64,000 nucleotides of DNA, from positions 1 to 64,000 of the forward strand of contig NZ_JYKA01000004.1 of NCBI RefSeq assembly GCF_001676875.1. The letters are read 5' to 3'. Origin of the DNA: Chromobacterium subtsugae (GTDB taxonomy: Bacteria; Pseudomonadota; Gammaproteobacteria; Burkholderiales; Chromobacteriaceae). This document shows, piece by piece, positions 7,770 through 16,657 of this stretch. The stretch's first letter is position 1. Each line of letters begins with the position of its first letter. The position numbers and the translations under genes were made by a program. The notes under the pieces were generated by a model, which was not told the origin of the DNA, made no database searches, and worked only from the letters and a program-made list of their open reading frames with translations.

Positions 7770-9404
7770 TTGCAACAACAACACTCCCGCCACATCGGCC
7801 CGGTTGCGCTGATGCTGACCGGCCTGGGTTCCATCATCGGTTCCGGCTGGCTGTTCGGCGCCGCCCACGCCGCGCAGATCGCCGGCCCGGCCGCCATCGT
7901 CGCCTGGATCGTCGGCATGGTGATCATTCTTTCGATCGCGCTGAGCTACGCCGAACTGGGCGCCATGTTCCCCGAATCCGGCGGCATGGTGCGCTACGCC
8001 CGCTACTCGCATGGCTCGCTGCTGGGCTTCATCGCCGCCTGGGCCAACTGGATCGCCATCGTGTCGGTGATTCCGATCGAAGCCGAAGCCTCGGTGCAGT
8101 ACATGAGCACCTGGCCCTACGAATGGGCGCACAACCTGTACCGCAACGGCGAGCTGAGCACCATCGGCCTGTCCTTCGCCGCGGTGCTGGTGATCGCCTA
8201 CTTCCTGCTCAACTACTGGGGCGTCAAGCTGTTCGCCAAGGCCAACAGCGCCATCACCATCTTCAAGGTGATCGTGCCGGCGGTGACGGTGGGCGCGCTG
8301 GTTTACAGCGGCTTCCACTCGGAAAACCTGAACAACCCGGCGCTCGGCGGCTTCGCGCCGTTCGGCTGGGCCAGCGTGATGACCGCGGTGGCCACCAGCG
8401 GCATCGTGTTCAGCTTCAACGGCTTCCAGAGCCCGATCAACCTGGCCGGCGAAGCCCGCAATCCGGGCAAGAGCGTGCCCTTCGGCGTGGTCGGCTCCAT
8501 CCTTCTGGCCGCGGTGATCTACGTCGCGCTGCAAGTGGCCTTCCTCGGCGCGCTGTCGCCGGCGGAACTGGTTCACGGCTGGAAGGGCCTGGACTTCAGC
8601 TCGCCGTTCGCCCAGCTGGCGATGGCGCTGGGCCTGAACTGGCTGATGATGACCCTGTATTTCGACGCCTTCGTCAGCCCCAGCGGCACCGGCGCCACCT
8701 ATATGGCGTCCACCTCGCGGATGATCTACGGCATGCAGCGCAACGGCACCATGCCGGCCATCTTCGGCCGCATCCACCCGCTGTACCGCATCCCGCGTCC
8801 GGCGATGTGGTTCAACCTGGCGGTGTCCTTCGTATTCCTGTTCTTCTTCCGCGGCTGGGGCACGCTGGCGGCGGTGATCTCGGTGGCGACCGTGATCTCC
8901 TACCTGACCGGCCCGATCAGCGCCGCCGCGCTGCGCCGCTGCGCGCCGGACCTACCGCGCCCGCTGCGCCTGGCCGGCCTGAACATCGTCGCGCCGTTCG
9001 CCTTCGTCTGCGCCTCGCTGGTGCTGTACTGGGCGCGCTGGCCGCTGACCGGCCAGATCCTGTTCCTGATCGTGGCCGCGCTGCCGGTCTACATCTGGTA
9101 CCAGGCCAAGGCCGGCTGGCCGGAATTCTCCCGCGAGCTGAAGGGCGCGATGTGGATGGTGCTCTACCTGCCGACGATGGCGCTGCTGTCCTGGATCGGC
9201 AGCACCGACTTCGGCGGCCTCGGCATCCTGCCGTACGGCGTGGACATGGCTGTGGTGGCCGCCGCTTCGCTGGGCTTCTACTTCTGGGGCGTCAACAGCG
9301 GCTGGTACACCCGCTACCTTCGCGACGAGCACGATCCCAAGCTGGTGGAGGCGATGCAGGCGGAAAACCAGCCGTCCGGCAAGCCCGCCGTCCAGCGCGG
9401 CTGA
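7770..9404 (+). CDS. Amino-acid permease, APC superfamily
   Basis: A roughly 544-aa inner-membrane transporter. The hallmark GLGSIIGSGWLFGAAHAAQIAGPAAI of the first APC helix is followed by alternating hydrophobic segments consistent with about 12 helices, and a conserved FSFNGFQSPINLAGEARNPGKS block. An ATG six codons upstream lacks a ribosome site, whereas the TTG chosen here (giving MQQQHSRHIG) has AGGAG 8 nt before it, so I take TTG as the start. It likely imports an amino acid or related compound by proton symport; the substrate is not deducible. A strong terminator follows. Confidence 0.88.
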   Translation: MQQQHSRHIGPVALMLTGLGSIIGSGWLFGAAHAAQIAGPAAIVAWIVGMVIILSIALSYAELGAMFPESGGMVRYARYSHGSLLGFIAAWANWIAIVSVIPIEAEASVQYMSTWPYEWAHNLYRNGELSTIGLSFAAVLVIAYFLLNYWGVKLFAKANSAITIFKVIVPAVTVGALVYSGFHSENLNNPALGGFAPFGWASVMTAVATSGIVFSFNGFQSPINLAGEARNPGKSVPFGVVGSILLAAVIYVALQVAFLGALSPAELVHGWKGLDFSSPFAQLAMALGLNWLMMTLYFDAFVSPSGTGATYMASTSRMIYGMQRNGTMPAIFGRIHPLYRIPRPAMWFNLAVSFVFLFFFRGWGTLAAVISVATVISYLTGPISAAALRRCAPDLPRPLRLAGLNIVAPFAFVCASLVLYWARWPLTGQILFLIVAALPVYIWYQAKAGWPEFSRELKGAMWMVLYLPTMALLSWIGSTDFGGLGILPYGVDMAVVAAASLGFYFWGVNSGWYTRYLRDEHDPKLVEAMQAENQPSGKPAVQRG

Positions 9405-9424
9405 TCCCGCGGGCCTCGCCCATG

Positions 9425-9457
9425 AAAAAAGCCGCCCTCCCGGGCGGCTTTTTCTTT
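9425..9457 (+). terminator. Bidirectional terminator between permease and tpx
   Basis: A-run, 7-bp stem GCCGCCC/GGGCGGC with a 4-nt loop, then a T-run. The symmetry lets it serve both convergent genes. Confidence 0.9.
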
Positions 9458-9473
9458 TGCCAGAAGCCGACGC

Positions 9474-9971
9474 TTACAGCGCGGCCAACGCGGCGGCGTA
9501 GTCCGGCTCGTCGGCGATCTCGCCCACCAGCTGGCTATGCAGCACCTTGTTGTCGGCATCCAGCACCACCACCGCGCGCGCGGTCAGGCCGGCCAGCGGG
9601 CCGGAGGCCAGCTTGACGCCGTAGGCTTCGGCGAAGGCCGGATTGCGGAAGGTGGACAGGTTCACCACGCCCTCGATGCCTTCGGCGCCGCAGAAGCGTT
9701 TTTGCGCGAACGGCAGGTCGGCCGAGATGCACAGCACCACGGCGTCGGCCAGGCCGGCGGCCTTCTCGTTGAACTTGCGCACCGACATCGCGCAGGTGGG
9801 GGTATCCACGCTCGGGAAGATGTTGAGGATCTTGCGCTTGCCGGCGTAGGTATCCAGCGTCACTTCCGCCAGGTCGCCGCCGGTCAGTTGCAGCGCCGGC
9901 GCCGCGGCGCCTTTGGCCGGCAGCGCGCCCGCCACTTCCACCGGATTGCCGCGCAGGGTAACAGTTGCCAT
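9474..9971 (-). CDS. tpx: Thiol peroxidase (atypical 2-Cys peroxiredoxin)
   Basis: A 165-aa peroxiredoxin that reduces hydroperoxides with thioredoxin. The peroxidatic cysteine is in [16 protein letters not shown] and the resolving cysteine in [11 protein letters not shown], the spacing typical of Tpx. N-terminal [15 protein letters not shown] matches the family start. Length is normal and it appears monocistronic. Confidence 0.95.
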   Translation of the reverse strand: MATVTLRGNPVEVAGALPAKGAAAPALQLTGGDLAEVTLDTYAGKRKILNIFPSVDTPTCAMSVRKFNEKAAGLADAVVLCISADLPFAQKRFCGAEGIEGVVNLSTFRNPAFAEAYGVKLASGPLAGLTARAVVVLDADNKVLHSQLVGEIADEPDYAAALAAL

Positions 9972-10245
9972 GTCTCAGTCCTTTTCAGGGTTGGGGATGG
10001 CGCTAGTGTGGGGCAAAGCCGGCGGAATGCAACCCCATGCCCGATATGGTTGCCGTGGATACCGCCCGGCCGCCGACCATCCCCACCCGCACTAAATGCC
10101 CAACTGGCCTAAATGGCGGCGAAAAATAAAACCATTCGTTATATAAAGAGCGGGTGACGCCGCTACCGTGGCGCCACGGCAAGCAAATGGGATGCGCGCT
10201 TACCGGCGCCATCAACCGTCATCCGATTTCACAGGAGTCCACATC

Positions 10246-10716
10246 ATGGCTAACCAACTGGATCGCGATCAAAAGGCCGGCTTGTTCATCGTCAGCTACA
10301 ACGTTTTCAAACCGGGCGTAGACGGCGGCTACAAGCTGCAGTTGAAGCTGTCGGTTTATCCGCCGTCTCGCCGCGTCAGCGGCGAGGCCGTCATCACCCA
10401 CGCCACCGCCCAACCGCTGGTATTCAAGAGCCCGGTGCAAGGCCATTACGAGGAAAACGGCAGCAATATCGAGCTGTTCCTCTTCGGCCACCAGCTGCCG
10501 CAGGCCCAAGGCCAGCATCCGCAGCAGCAAGCGCACGCGCCGCTGGGCGAAGACTTCCACTTCGACGGCCAGCTGAAGGGCGGCTGGCAGGCCGACGCCG
10601 GCTCCAAGGCCCGCTACGCCTTCCTGCAAAACGGCCACTGGACCGAAGTGAGCGGCCAGGACATCCATTTGTCCGATGAGCTGCGCCACGCCGCGAAGTC
10701 GCTGAACCTGCGCTAA
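10246..10716 (+). CDS. DUF1842-like hypothetical protein
   Basis: A 156-aa soluble protein without signal peptide. The central pattern (AGLFIVSYNVFKPG, LKLSVYPPSRRVSGEAVITHAT) resembles the beta-rich DUF1842 domain as I remember it. The middle is Gln/His-rich (GHQLPQAQGQHPQQQAHAP). AGGAG stands 8 nt before the chosen ATG; a longer upstream frame has no such site. It has its own promoter region and no obvious partner. Function unknown. Confidence 0.7.
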   Translation: MANQLDRDQKAGLFIVSYNVFKPGVDGGYKLQLKLSVYPPSRRVSGEAVITHATAQPLVFKSPVQGHYEENGSNIELFLFGHQLPQAQGQHPQQQAHAPLGEDFHFDGQLKGGWQADAGSKARYAFLQNGHWTEVSGQDIHLSDELRHAAKSLNLR

Positions 10717-10912
10717 GCGCCGCAGGCCATCGCGCCGACCGCCAGCGCCTCCGGGCCTGGCGGTTTGCCCATTTTCGCCGCCGGCCTGTCCGTACTGCCA
10801 TGCCCGGCGGCGCAATGCCGCCAACCGTGCTTGCATGCTGGATTAATATGCTTTTGCAGGCCGCGCCGCCGAGCGGGGCGCGGCTCCGCCCACCTCATCA
10901 GGGAGAATTCAG

Positions 10913-11632
10913 ATGCAAGACTCGCCCATCGTCCGCGCGCAGCCGGAACTGGATCGCCGCGGCTTTCTGCTGGCCGCGGCCGGCAGCCTGGCCGCCATCG
11001 CGCTGCCCGCGTGGTCGCCGCGCGCCCGCGCCTCCTCCGCGCACGCGCTGCCGCCGCTGCCCTACGCCGACAACGCGCTGGAGCCGGTGATCTCGGCGCG
11101 CACCATAGGCTTCCACTACGGCAAGCATCACAAGGCCTATCTCGACAACCTGGCCAAACTGACAGCCGGCCGCGACTACGCCGATCTGTCGCTGGAAGAC
11201 ATCATCGCCCGCTCGGCCAAGCAAGCCGGCGACGCCGCCATCTTCAACAATGCCTCCCAGCTATGGAACCACACTTTCTACTGGAACAGCATGCGGCCCA
11301 AGGCCGGTGGAGCGCCGCCGCAGGCGCTGCGCGAGCGGATCGAGGCGTCGTTCGGCAGCGTGGATGCCTGTAAACAACAGCTGGCCGGCGCCGCCATCTC
11401 GCAGTTCGGCAGCGGCTGGGCCTGGCTGGTTCAGGACGGCGACAAGCTGCGCGTGGTGAAGACCGCCAACGCCGACACCCCGGCCACCGCCGGCCTGACG
11501 CCGCTGCTGAACGTCGACGTCTGGGAACACGCCTACTACCTGGACTACCAGAACCGCCGCGCCGATTACGTCAACGCGGTGCTGGACAAGCTGGTCAACT
11601 GGGAATTCGCGCAACAGAACCTGAAAGCCTGA
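10913..11632 (+). CDS. Exported Fe/Mn superoxide dismutase with Tat signal
   Basis: A 239-aa protein whose first 40 residues form a Tat signal ([20 protein letters not shown], ending ARAS), followed by a full iron-type superoxide dismutase. Metal ligands are visible in [14 protein letters not shown] (His), LWNHTFYW (His) and [17 protein letters not shown] (Asp and His). The Gln of QFGSGWAWL fits an Fe-type second sphere. Folding with metal before export would deliver the enzyme to the periplasm, where it would remove superoxide arising outside the cytoplasm. A good site (GGGAGAATTCAG) precedes the ATG. Confidence 0.92.
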   Translation: MQDSPIVRAQPELDRRGFLLAAAGSLAAIALPAWSPRARASSAHALPPLPYADNALEPVISARTIGFHYGKHHKAYLDNLAKLTAGRDYADLSLEDIIARSAKQAGDAAIFNNASQLWNHTFYWNSMRPKAGGAPPQALRERIEASFGSVDACKQQLAGAAISQFGSGWAWLVQDGDKLRVVKTANADTPATAGLTPLLNVDVWEHAYYLDYQNRRADYVNAVLDKLVNWEFAQQNLKA

Positions 11633-11638
11633 CCACCC

Positions 11639-12121
11639 TCACAACTGGTCGTAGACGCCGCCCAGCGCGCGCAGCACCGCGGCGGCGGCGTCCAGCGACC
11701 GCTCGTCCATATCGCGCAGCGCGCGCTCCAGCACCTCGGCCAGCAAACGCTCGCGCTCGCGATGGCGCGCCAGGCCCAGTTCGGTCAGTTGCACCAGCAC
11801 CGAACGCTTGTCCAGCAAGGACTTCGCCTTCTCCACATAGCCCTGCTCGCTCAGGCCGTTCACCAACTGGGTGACCCCGGCGCCGGTGGTCTCGGTCAGT
11901 TCGGCCAGCCGCGCCACCGGCAGCGCCCCCTCCTCGGCCAATATCCGCAGCACTCTGGCATGCGACAGCGACAACGCGCCGGCCTGGCGCGTGGCGCGGC
12001 CGCGCAGCCGCGCGTCGGCGGCGCTCAGGCTGTAGGCGGCGCGGCTGAGACGCGCCAGCGCCTGGCGGCGGGCGTCTTCGGCCGCGCTGGACGCAGCGTC
12101 CCCTTGGGGCTTGGTTGACAT
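11639..12121 (-). CDS. MarR family transcriptional regulator
   Basis: A 160-aa winged-helix regulator. The recognition region reads LPVARLAELTETTGAGVTQLVNGLSEQGYVEK and is followed by the wing with the conserved Asp-Lys-Arg (LLDKRSVLVQLTELG), with dimerisation helices at both ends. It is transcribed away from the hydrolase gene next door, and a perfect palindrome lies between them, so it probably represses both in the absence of a small ligand, perhaps an aromatic ester or phenolic. Confidence 0.9.
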   Translation of the reverse strand: MSTKPQGDAASSAAEDARRQALARLSRAAYSLSAADARLRGRATRQAGALSLSHARVLRILAEEGALPVARLAELTETTGAGVTQLVNGLSEQGYVEKAKSLLDKRSVLVQLTELGLARHRERERLLAEVLERALRDMDERSLDAAAAVLRALGGVYDQL

Positions 12122-12142
12122 GGGTTCCGGCTCCGCAATAAT

Positions 12143-12162
12143 ATAACTAAGTACTTAGTTAT
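12143..12162. promoter_or_regulatory. Perfect 20-bp palindrome, probable MarR operator
   Basis: The half site ATAACTAAGT is repeated exactly as its reverse complement with no spacer, in the AT-rich gap between the divergent marR-like and hydrolase starts. Size and symmetry fit a MarR dimer site that would cover both promoters. Confidence 0.75.
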
Positions 12163-12195
12163 TTTTTGGTACGATCAATATACGAGGTGAAAATT

Positions 12196-13449
12196 ATGTC
12201 ACGTTCAGAAGCGCAAAGCTGGTCGCTGGACATCGCGCTGGCCCAAGGCGGTTTCGACGCCCTGCACCCGGAAGGCAAGAACACCCTGCTGCAGCTGGGC
12301 CACGACCCGGCGGATTTCGACGCGGTGTTCGCGCAGGTGAAAAGCGGCGCGATGCTGCCCAAGGCCTGGGCGGAAGTGGCCGCCCGCGCCGAACGGCGCG
12401 CCGCCCACTACGAGCGCGACGGCTACCGCCGCACCGCCGCCGACCTCTATCTGCGCGCCGCGGTGATGTGGGGCCGCGCCCAGTACTCGATCTTCGATGC
12501 CGCCGATCCGCGCAAGCTTGCCTTGCGCGCGCGCTGCAATCATTGCGTGGAGCGCATCGGCGAGCTGCGCGGGGGCCGAGTGCGGCGGGTGGAAATTCCA
12601 TTCGAGGGCGGCGTCATCCACGCCTTGCTGCACCTGCCCGACGGCGAAGTCCGCCAGGCGGCGGCGGTGATCCTCGGCCCCGGCATGGACATGATCAAGG
12701 AAGACTATCTGTACGCCGCCGAGCGCTATTACACCTCGCGCGGCATGGTGGCGCTGTCGATAGAAGGCCCCGGCCAGGGCGAAAGCCGCGCCGGCGGCCT
12801 GACCGTCACCCTGGATAACTATGAGCGGGCGCTGGAAGCCTACGCCGGCTACCTGGCTGGCCTGCCCGAAGTGGACGCCGGCCGCATCGGCATGTTCGGC
12901 ATCAGCATGAGCGGCTATTGGGGACTGCGCGCGGCCGCCGGCCGCACCCGGCTGGCCGCGCTGGCCGCCTACGAGCCGGTGTGCGGCGACTTCCTCACCA
13001 TCTTCGAACGCGCCCAACCCAGCTTCAAGAAAAACTACATGTATATGAGCGGCTATCAGGAGGAAGCCCGCTTCGACCGCGACCTGCGCGATCAAATGCC
13101 GCTGGGCGCGCTGGCGGCCGACATCCGCATCCCGGTGCTGCTCGGCATCGGCGAATTCGACGAGCTGACGCCGCTGGAACAGGCACTGGCCTGCTACCAG
13201 CGCATCCGCGCGCCCAAGGAGATGCGCGTCTACGAAAACGAATTCCACCCGCTGGGCGGCGTGGCGGCCGAAGTCTTCCGCTACGGCGCGGAATGGCTGG
13301 AGCGGGCGTTGAACGGCGACCCGGCGCTGCGCGAAGCCGGCCGCGACATTCGCCACTATCTGCGCCGCGACGGCCATATCGGCGACGGCAGCGCCGCGCC
13401 GGACTGGTGGCAAGGCGCCGACCCGACCCGCCTGAGCGGAAACGGCTGA
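12196..13449 (+). CDS. Alpha/beta hydrolase, FrsA/DUF1100-like esterase
   Basis: A 417-aa protein with a helical N-terminal half and a C-terminal alpha/beta-hydrolase domain. The nucleophile elbow is FGISMSGYWGL, the acid is likely in GIGEFDELTPL and the histidine in ENEFHPLGG, giving a complete triad. The N-terminal cap resembles 2,6-dihydropseudooxynicotine hydrolase and FrsA-type enzymes, which cleave C-C or ester bonds. An AGGTG precedes the chosen ATG. Divergence from the MarR gene suggests induction by the substrate; the substrate is unknown. Confidence 0.82.
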   Translation: MSRSEAQSWSLDIALAQGGFDALHPEGKNTLLQLGHDPADFDAVFAQVKSGAMLPKAWAEVAARAERRAAHYERDGYRRTAADLYLRAAVMWGRAQYSIFDAADPRKLALRARCNHCVERIGELRGGRVRRVEIPFEGGVIHALLHLPDGEVRQAAAVILGPGMDMIKEDYLYAAERYYTSRGMVALSIEGPGQGESRAGGLTVTLDNYERALEAYAGYLAGLPEVDAGRIGMFGISMSGYWGLRAAAGRTRLAALAAYEPVCGDFLTIFERAQPSFKKNYMYMSGYQEEARFDRDLRDQMPLGALAADIRIPVLLGIGEFDELTPLEQALACYQRIRAPKEMRVYENEFHPLGGVAAEVFRYGAEWLERALNGDPALREAGRDIRHYLRRDGHIGDGSAAPDWWQGADPTRLSGNG

Positions 13450-13545
13450 CTCCGCCTCGCGCCAGGCAAAGCCCTTGCGCCTGCGCCACCGCTTGGTGCG
13501 CACGGTATTCGCCGACGATGGAGGAAGCGTGTAGCGGCCGCTAGC

Positions 13546-13788
13546 GGTTCACACCCCCAAGCCTATCGGCGCACGGCAGCGCTGCTCGATCTGCCGCCCG
13601 AGCGCGTTTGCCTGGTGGCGGCGCGCGATGGCGACCTGGCCGCCGCGCGCCGCTGCGGCCCCCGCACCGCCTTCGCCGCCCGGCCGCGAGCGTTCTGCCA
13701 GGAACAGACGAGCGATCCGGCGATCGGCAGGATTGGGATTGGCAGGCGGCAGATCTGCCGAAGCTGGCTGGCATGCTGGGCGGCTGAG
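13546..13788 (+). pseudogene. Decayed C-terminal remnant of a type II haloacid dehalogenase
   Basis: Translating + frames gives HPQAYRRTAALLDLPPERVC then LVAARDGDLAAARRCGPRTAF, a close likeness to the C-terminal core of L-2-haloacid dehalogenases (conserved VAAHxxDLxAARxxGxRTAF). After RPRAF the likeness moves to another frame and ends as DWDWQAADLPKLAGMLGG before a stop, the usual family end. So the 5' two-thirds are missing and at least one frameshift is present. It lies between the hydrolase and the condensin operon; the preceding ~95 bp show nothing recognisable. Confidence 0.65.
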
Positions 13789-13811
13789 CCGCGCAGTCCG
13801 GGCCCATGCGT

Positions 13812-13845
13812 GAAAAACGGGGCCGCTTTCGCCGCCCCGTTGCTG
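13812..13845 (-). terminator. Terminator of the condensin operon
   Basis: An 8-bp stem AACGGGGC/GCCCCGTT lies just past the SMC gene stop, with A residues on its far side that read as a T-run on the minus strand. Confidence 0.75.
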
Positions 13846-13846
13846 T

Positions 13847-16657
13847 TTACGCCTGCTCGCCGCCATCCACCCGGCGCCGCGTCTGCAGAATCGGCGGCGC
13901 CCAGGTTTCGCCGGGCCGCTTCTTGCGGGTGGCCAGGGTCAGCTCCGACGGCGCGAAGATATTGATGTTGTGGGTATTCGGCGTGGTGATCAGGTACTGC
14001 GCTTCCGTCGCCTTGAGGAAGCCGGCCACGCGGTCGATGTTGAAGATGTCGAGGTGGGCGAACGGCTCGTCGATGAAGACGAAGCCGGACGGATTGGACT
14101 CGTCCATCATCAGGCCGATCAACAGGATCAGCGACTTCATCACCTGCTGGCCGCCCGACGCCTCGCCGTCGTTCATGCCCATCATGCCCTTCTGGTCGAA
14201 GTTGAACTTCAACACCAGCCCGGCCTGCGCCAGCACCGCGTCGTCGTTGGACAGCTGCGGCAGCTCCACTTCCACCTGGATGCCGGCCAGCTCGCCCAGC
14301 CGCTTCACGTTCTGGCCGTAAGCGCGCACGGTGGCGCGCAGCTTGCCCATATAGGCGGCGCGCGCCTCCTCGGTCAGCTCGCGCGAACGATCCACCTCGC
14401 CCTGGCGGCGCTGGCGCTCGCGGTCGAGCTGGGTCAGGTCGTCCACCAGCTTGTCCTTCAGCATCAGCACCGCTTCGTCCTGCTCCCAGTCGCCGTTCTG
14501 CAAGCGCTCTTCCAGATAGCTCAGCTGATGGCGAGCGTCGGCGGCGGTGTCGAACTCGTTTTCGAGCGCGGCGACGTTGTCCGCCGCCAGCGCCGCGTCC
14601 GGCAGGCGCTCGGCCCACTCGCGCAGCTCGCCGATCAGCCGGCGCAACTGGCGGCGCGCCTGTTCCACGTCCTGCAGCTTCTGCTTGTACTTGGACAGGC
14701 TTTCCATCTCGCGCTGGCAGACGCGGTCGTGCGCCAGCCGCGCGTCGCCGTGGCGCTGGTCGGCGGCGTCCTTCTCCGCGCCGGCGTCGGCCAGCGCCGC
14801 GCCCTGGCGGGCGATCTCGGCTTCCAGCTCGGCCTTGCGCGATTCCAGCGCTGAAAACTCGTCGGCGCGGCTGTCGAGTTGACGGATGGCGTCCATGCCG
14901 CCCAGGTACTCGGCCAAGCCGGCCGCCTCGCGGGTGGCGGCCACCAGCCGCTCCTCGTCCCCCAGGATGCGCACATTCAGCGCTTTCAATTCGTCGCGCA
15001 CCGCCAGCAGCCGCGACTGCCGCGCCGCCTCGCCGAACGCGTACTCGTGCGCCGGCACGCCGATGTGGCGCGCGCCGCGACGCTCGCGGAAATAGCCGTC
15101 GCGGGTGATCCAGTCTCCTTCAGCGCTAGCGCCTTCTAGTGCGTTCTCCACCCGCGTCACGCTGTTCATCTGCCGGTACAGCCATTCCGGCGCGTCGGCA
15201 GAGAAGCGCACCACTTCCAGCAGGCTGCCCTTGGCGGCGCGCGGCGGCGCGGCGCGTTCCGGCACCACGAAGTGCCGATAGCGCAGCTTTTCGCCGATTT
15301 TCCACGCCTCGCGGCGATCGGACTCCTTGTCCAGCAGCACCACGTGGCGGTAGCCGCGCAGCAAGGCCTCCACCGCGCCCTGCCAATTGGAATCCATCAC
15401 CTCGACGATGTCGGACAGCATCGCGTGGGCAATGCCGGCCTCGTCCAGCGCCGCCTTGAACTGGCGCACATCCTCCGGCGAGCGGCCGCGGCCCACCTCC
15501 AGCGCCTGCAGATGCTCGGAACTGTCCTGGCGCTGCTTTTTCAGCCCGCGCAGGCCGTCCTTCAGTTGCTCCGCCTCGGCGCGCAGGGCAGAGAGCTTGT
15601 CGGCCAGCTGCGCGGCGTCGGCGCCGTACTCCTTGCCGGCCAGCGCTTGCAGCCGGTCGCGCTCCTTCAGCTGGCCCGCCACGCCGGCGTGCTCGCCCTT
15701 GGCCTTCATGAAGGCTTCCTGCGCCGCCAGCCGCACCGTTTCCGCCGCGCCGCGCGCCTCGCTGGCGCTGACCTCGGCCGCCTTCAGCTTGGCCACCAGC
15801 GCCAGGGTATCGGCATGCTCGGCGCGGGCCTGGTTCAGCACATGGTAGCCGCCGCGGTAGTCATGCCACTGCTTGCCAAACGATGACTTGGCGTCCAAAT
15901 AGGCCAGCACCGGCAAGGCTTCGTCGCGCAGCCGGGCGATGCCGGTCTGCAGCTGCTTCCATTCCAGATAGCGGTTGGCGCGGTTCTTCATCGCCTCCAC
16001 CCGCACCTGCAGCGCCTCTTCCTGGCGGCTCAGCGCCTCCAGCTCCAGCTCGGTGGCGCGCTGCTCGTCGCGCGCGCGCTGGTAGTTGTCCAGCACGTCC
16101 TTGTCGCCGAACACCTGGAACACCAGGTCCAGCAATTGGCGCGGGCTGTATTCGGTCAGCTTGTCGGTGTCGCCCTGCTCCAGCGCCAGCACCTCGGCCA
16201 CCGCCGGGGTCAGGCCGGCGGCTTCCAGCCGGCGGCGATATTCCTGCACGCCCAGCCATTGCGCCTGGCCCTCGGCGTGCTCCAGCGCGATGTCGCCGTC
16301 CAGGATCGCGTAGTGGCGCACCCAGTCGCCGCCCTGCTTCTTGATCCGGCACAGCAGCGTCACCGACTCGGACACGATGGGGAAGAACGGCGTCGGATAC
16401 AGGCCGCCGCTGGGGCGGCGCGGATTGTCGACCACACCGCGCAGATAGGCGAAGGCTTCCTTGTTGTTGCGCACATAGCGCTTGTAGTCGCGCTTGCCGG
16501 AGCATTTGATCGCCAGCAGCGTGCGCATCGCGTCGAGCAAGGTGGTCTTGCCGGAGCCATTAGGCCCGATGATGGTGACAATCTGGGCGTCCAGCGGCAC
16601 GCTCAGCCGCTGCCAGAAGTCCCAATGCACCATTTCCACCGATTTCATCTGGAACAT
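13847..16657 (-). CDS. SMC-like condensin ATPase (MksB/MukB-type position)
   Basis: A 936-aa SMC protein. Walker A GPNGSGKT is at 31-38, coiled coil runs about 190-400 and 545-780, the ABC signature is EASGGQQ near 832 and Walker B GFVFIDEP near 858. Residues about 411-540 (LSDIVEVMDSNWQGAVEALL, then VVLLDKES, later ITRDGYFRERRG) look like a canonical Smc hinge rather than the small MukB hinge. It is the last gene of a kleisin-kite-SMC operon; its ATG overlaps the upstream stop by one base (ATGA). It should entrap and fold DNA. No JetD/MksG-type nuclease gene follows. Confidence 0.85.
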   Translation of the reverse strand: MFQMKSVEMVHWDFWQRLSVPLDAQIVTIIGPNGSGKTTLLDAMRTLLAIKCSGKRDYKRYVRNNKEAFAYLRGVVDNPRRPSGGLYPTPFFPIVSESVTLLCRIKKQGGDWVRHYAILDGDIALEHAEGQAQWLGVQEYRRRLEAAGLTPAVAEVLALEQGDTDKLTEYSPRQLLDLVFQVFGDKDVLDNYQRARDEQRATELELEALSRQEEALQVRVEAMKNRANRYLEWKQLQTGIARLRDEALPVLAYLDAKSSFGKQWHDYRGGYHVLNQARAEHADTLALVAKLKAAEVSASEARGAAETVRLAAQEAFMKAKGEHAGVAGQLKERDRLQALAGKEYGADAAQLADKLSALRAEAEQLKDGLRGLKKQRQDSSEHLQALEVGRGRSPEDVRQFKAALDEAGIAHAMLSDIVEVMDSNWQGAVEALLRGYRHVVLLDKESDRREAWKIGEKLRYRHFVVPERAAPPRAAKGSLLEVVRFSADAPEWLYRQMNSVTRVENALEGASAEGDWITRDGYFRERRGARHIGVPAHEYAFGEAARQSRLLAVRDELKALNVRILGDEERLVAATREAAGLAEYLGGMDAIRQLDSRADEFSALESRKAELEAEIARQGAALADAGAEKDAADQRHGDARLAHDRVCQREMESLSKYKQKLQDVEQARRQLRRLIGELREWAERLPDAALAADNVAALENEFDTAADARHQLSYLEERLQNGDWEQDEAVLMLKDKLVDDLTQLDRERQRRQGEVDRSRELTEEARAAYMGKLRATVRAYGQNVKRLGELAGIQVEVELPQLSNDDAVLAQAGLVLKFNFDQKGMMGMNDGEASGGQQVMKSLILLIGLMMDESNPSGFVFIDEPFAHLDIFNIDRVAGFLKATEAQYLITTPNTHNINIFAPSELTLATRKKRPGETWAPPILQTRRRVDGGEQA

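Noticed and set aside
7460-9616. 718-aa + frame overlapping the permease
   Set aside because: It is the +1 shadow of the permease, rich in Arg and Gly; the permease frame has helices and family motifs.
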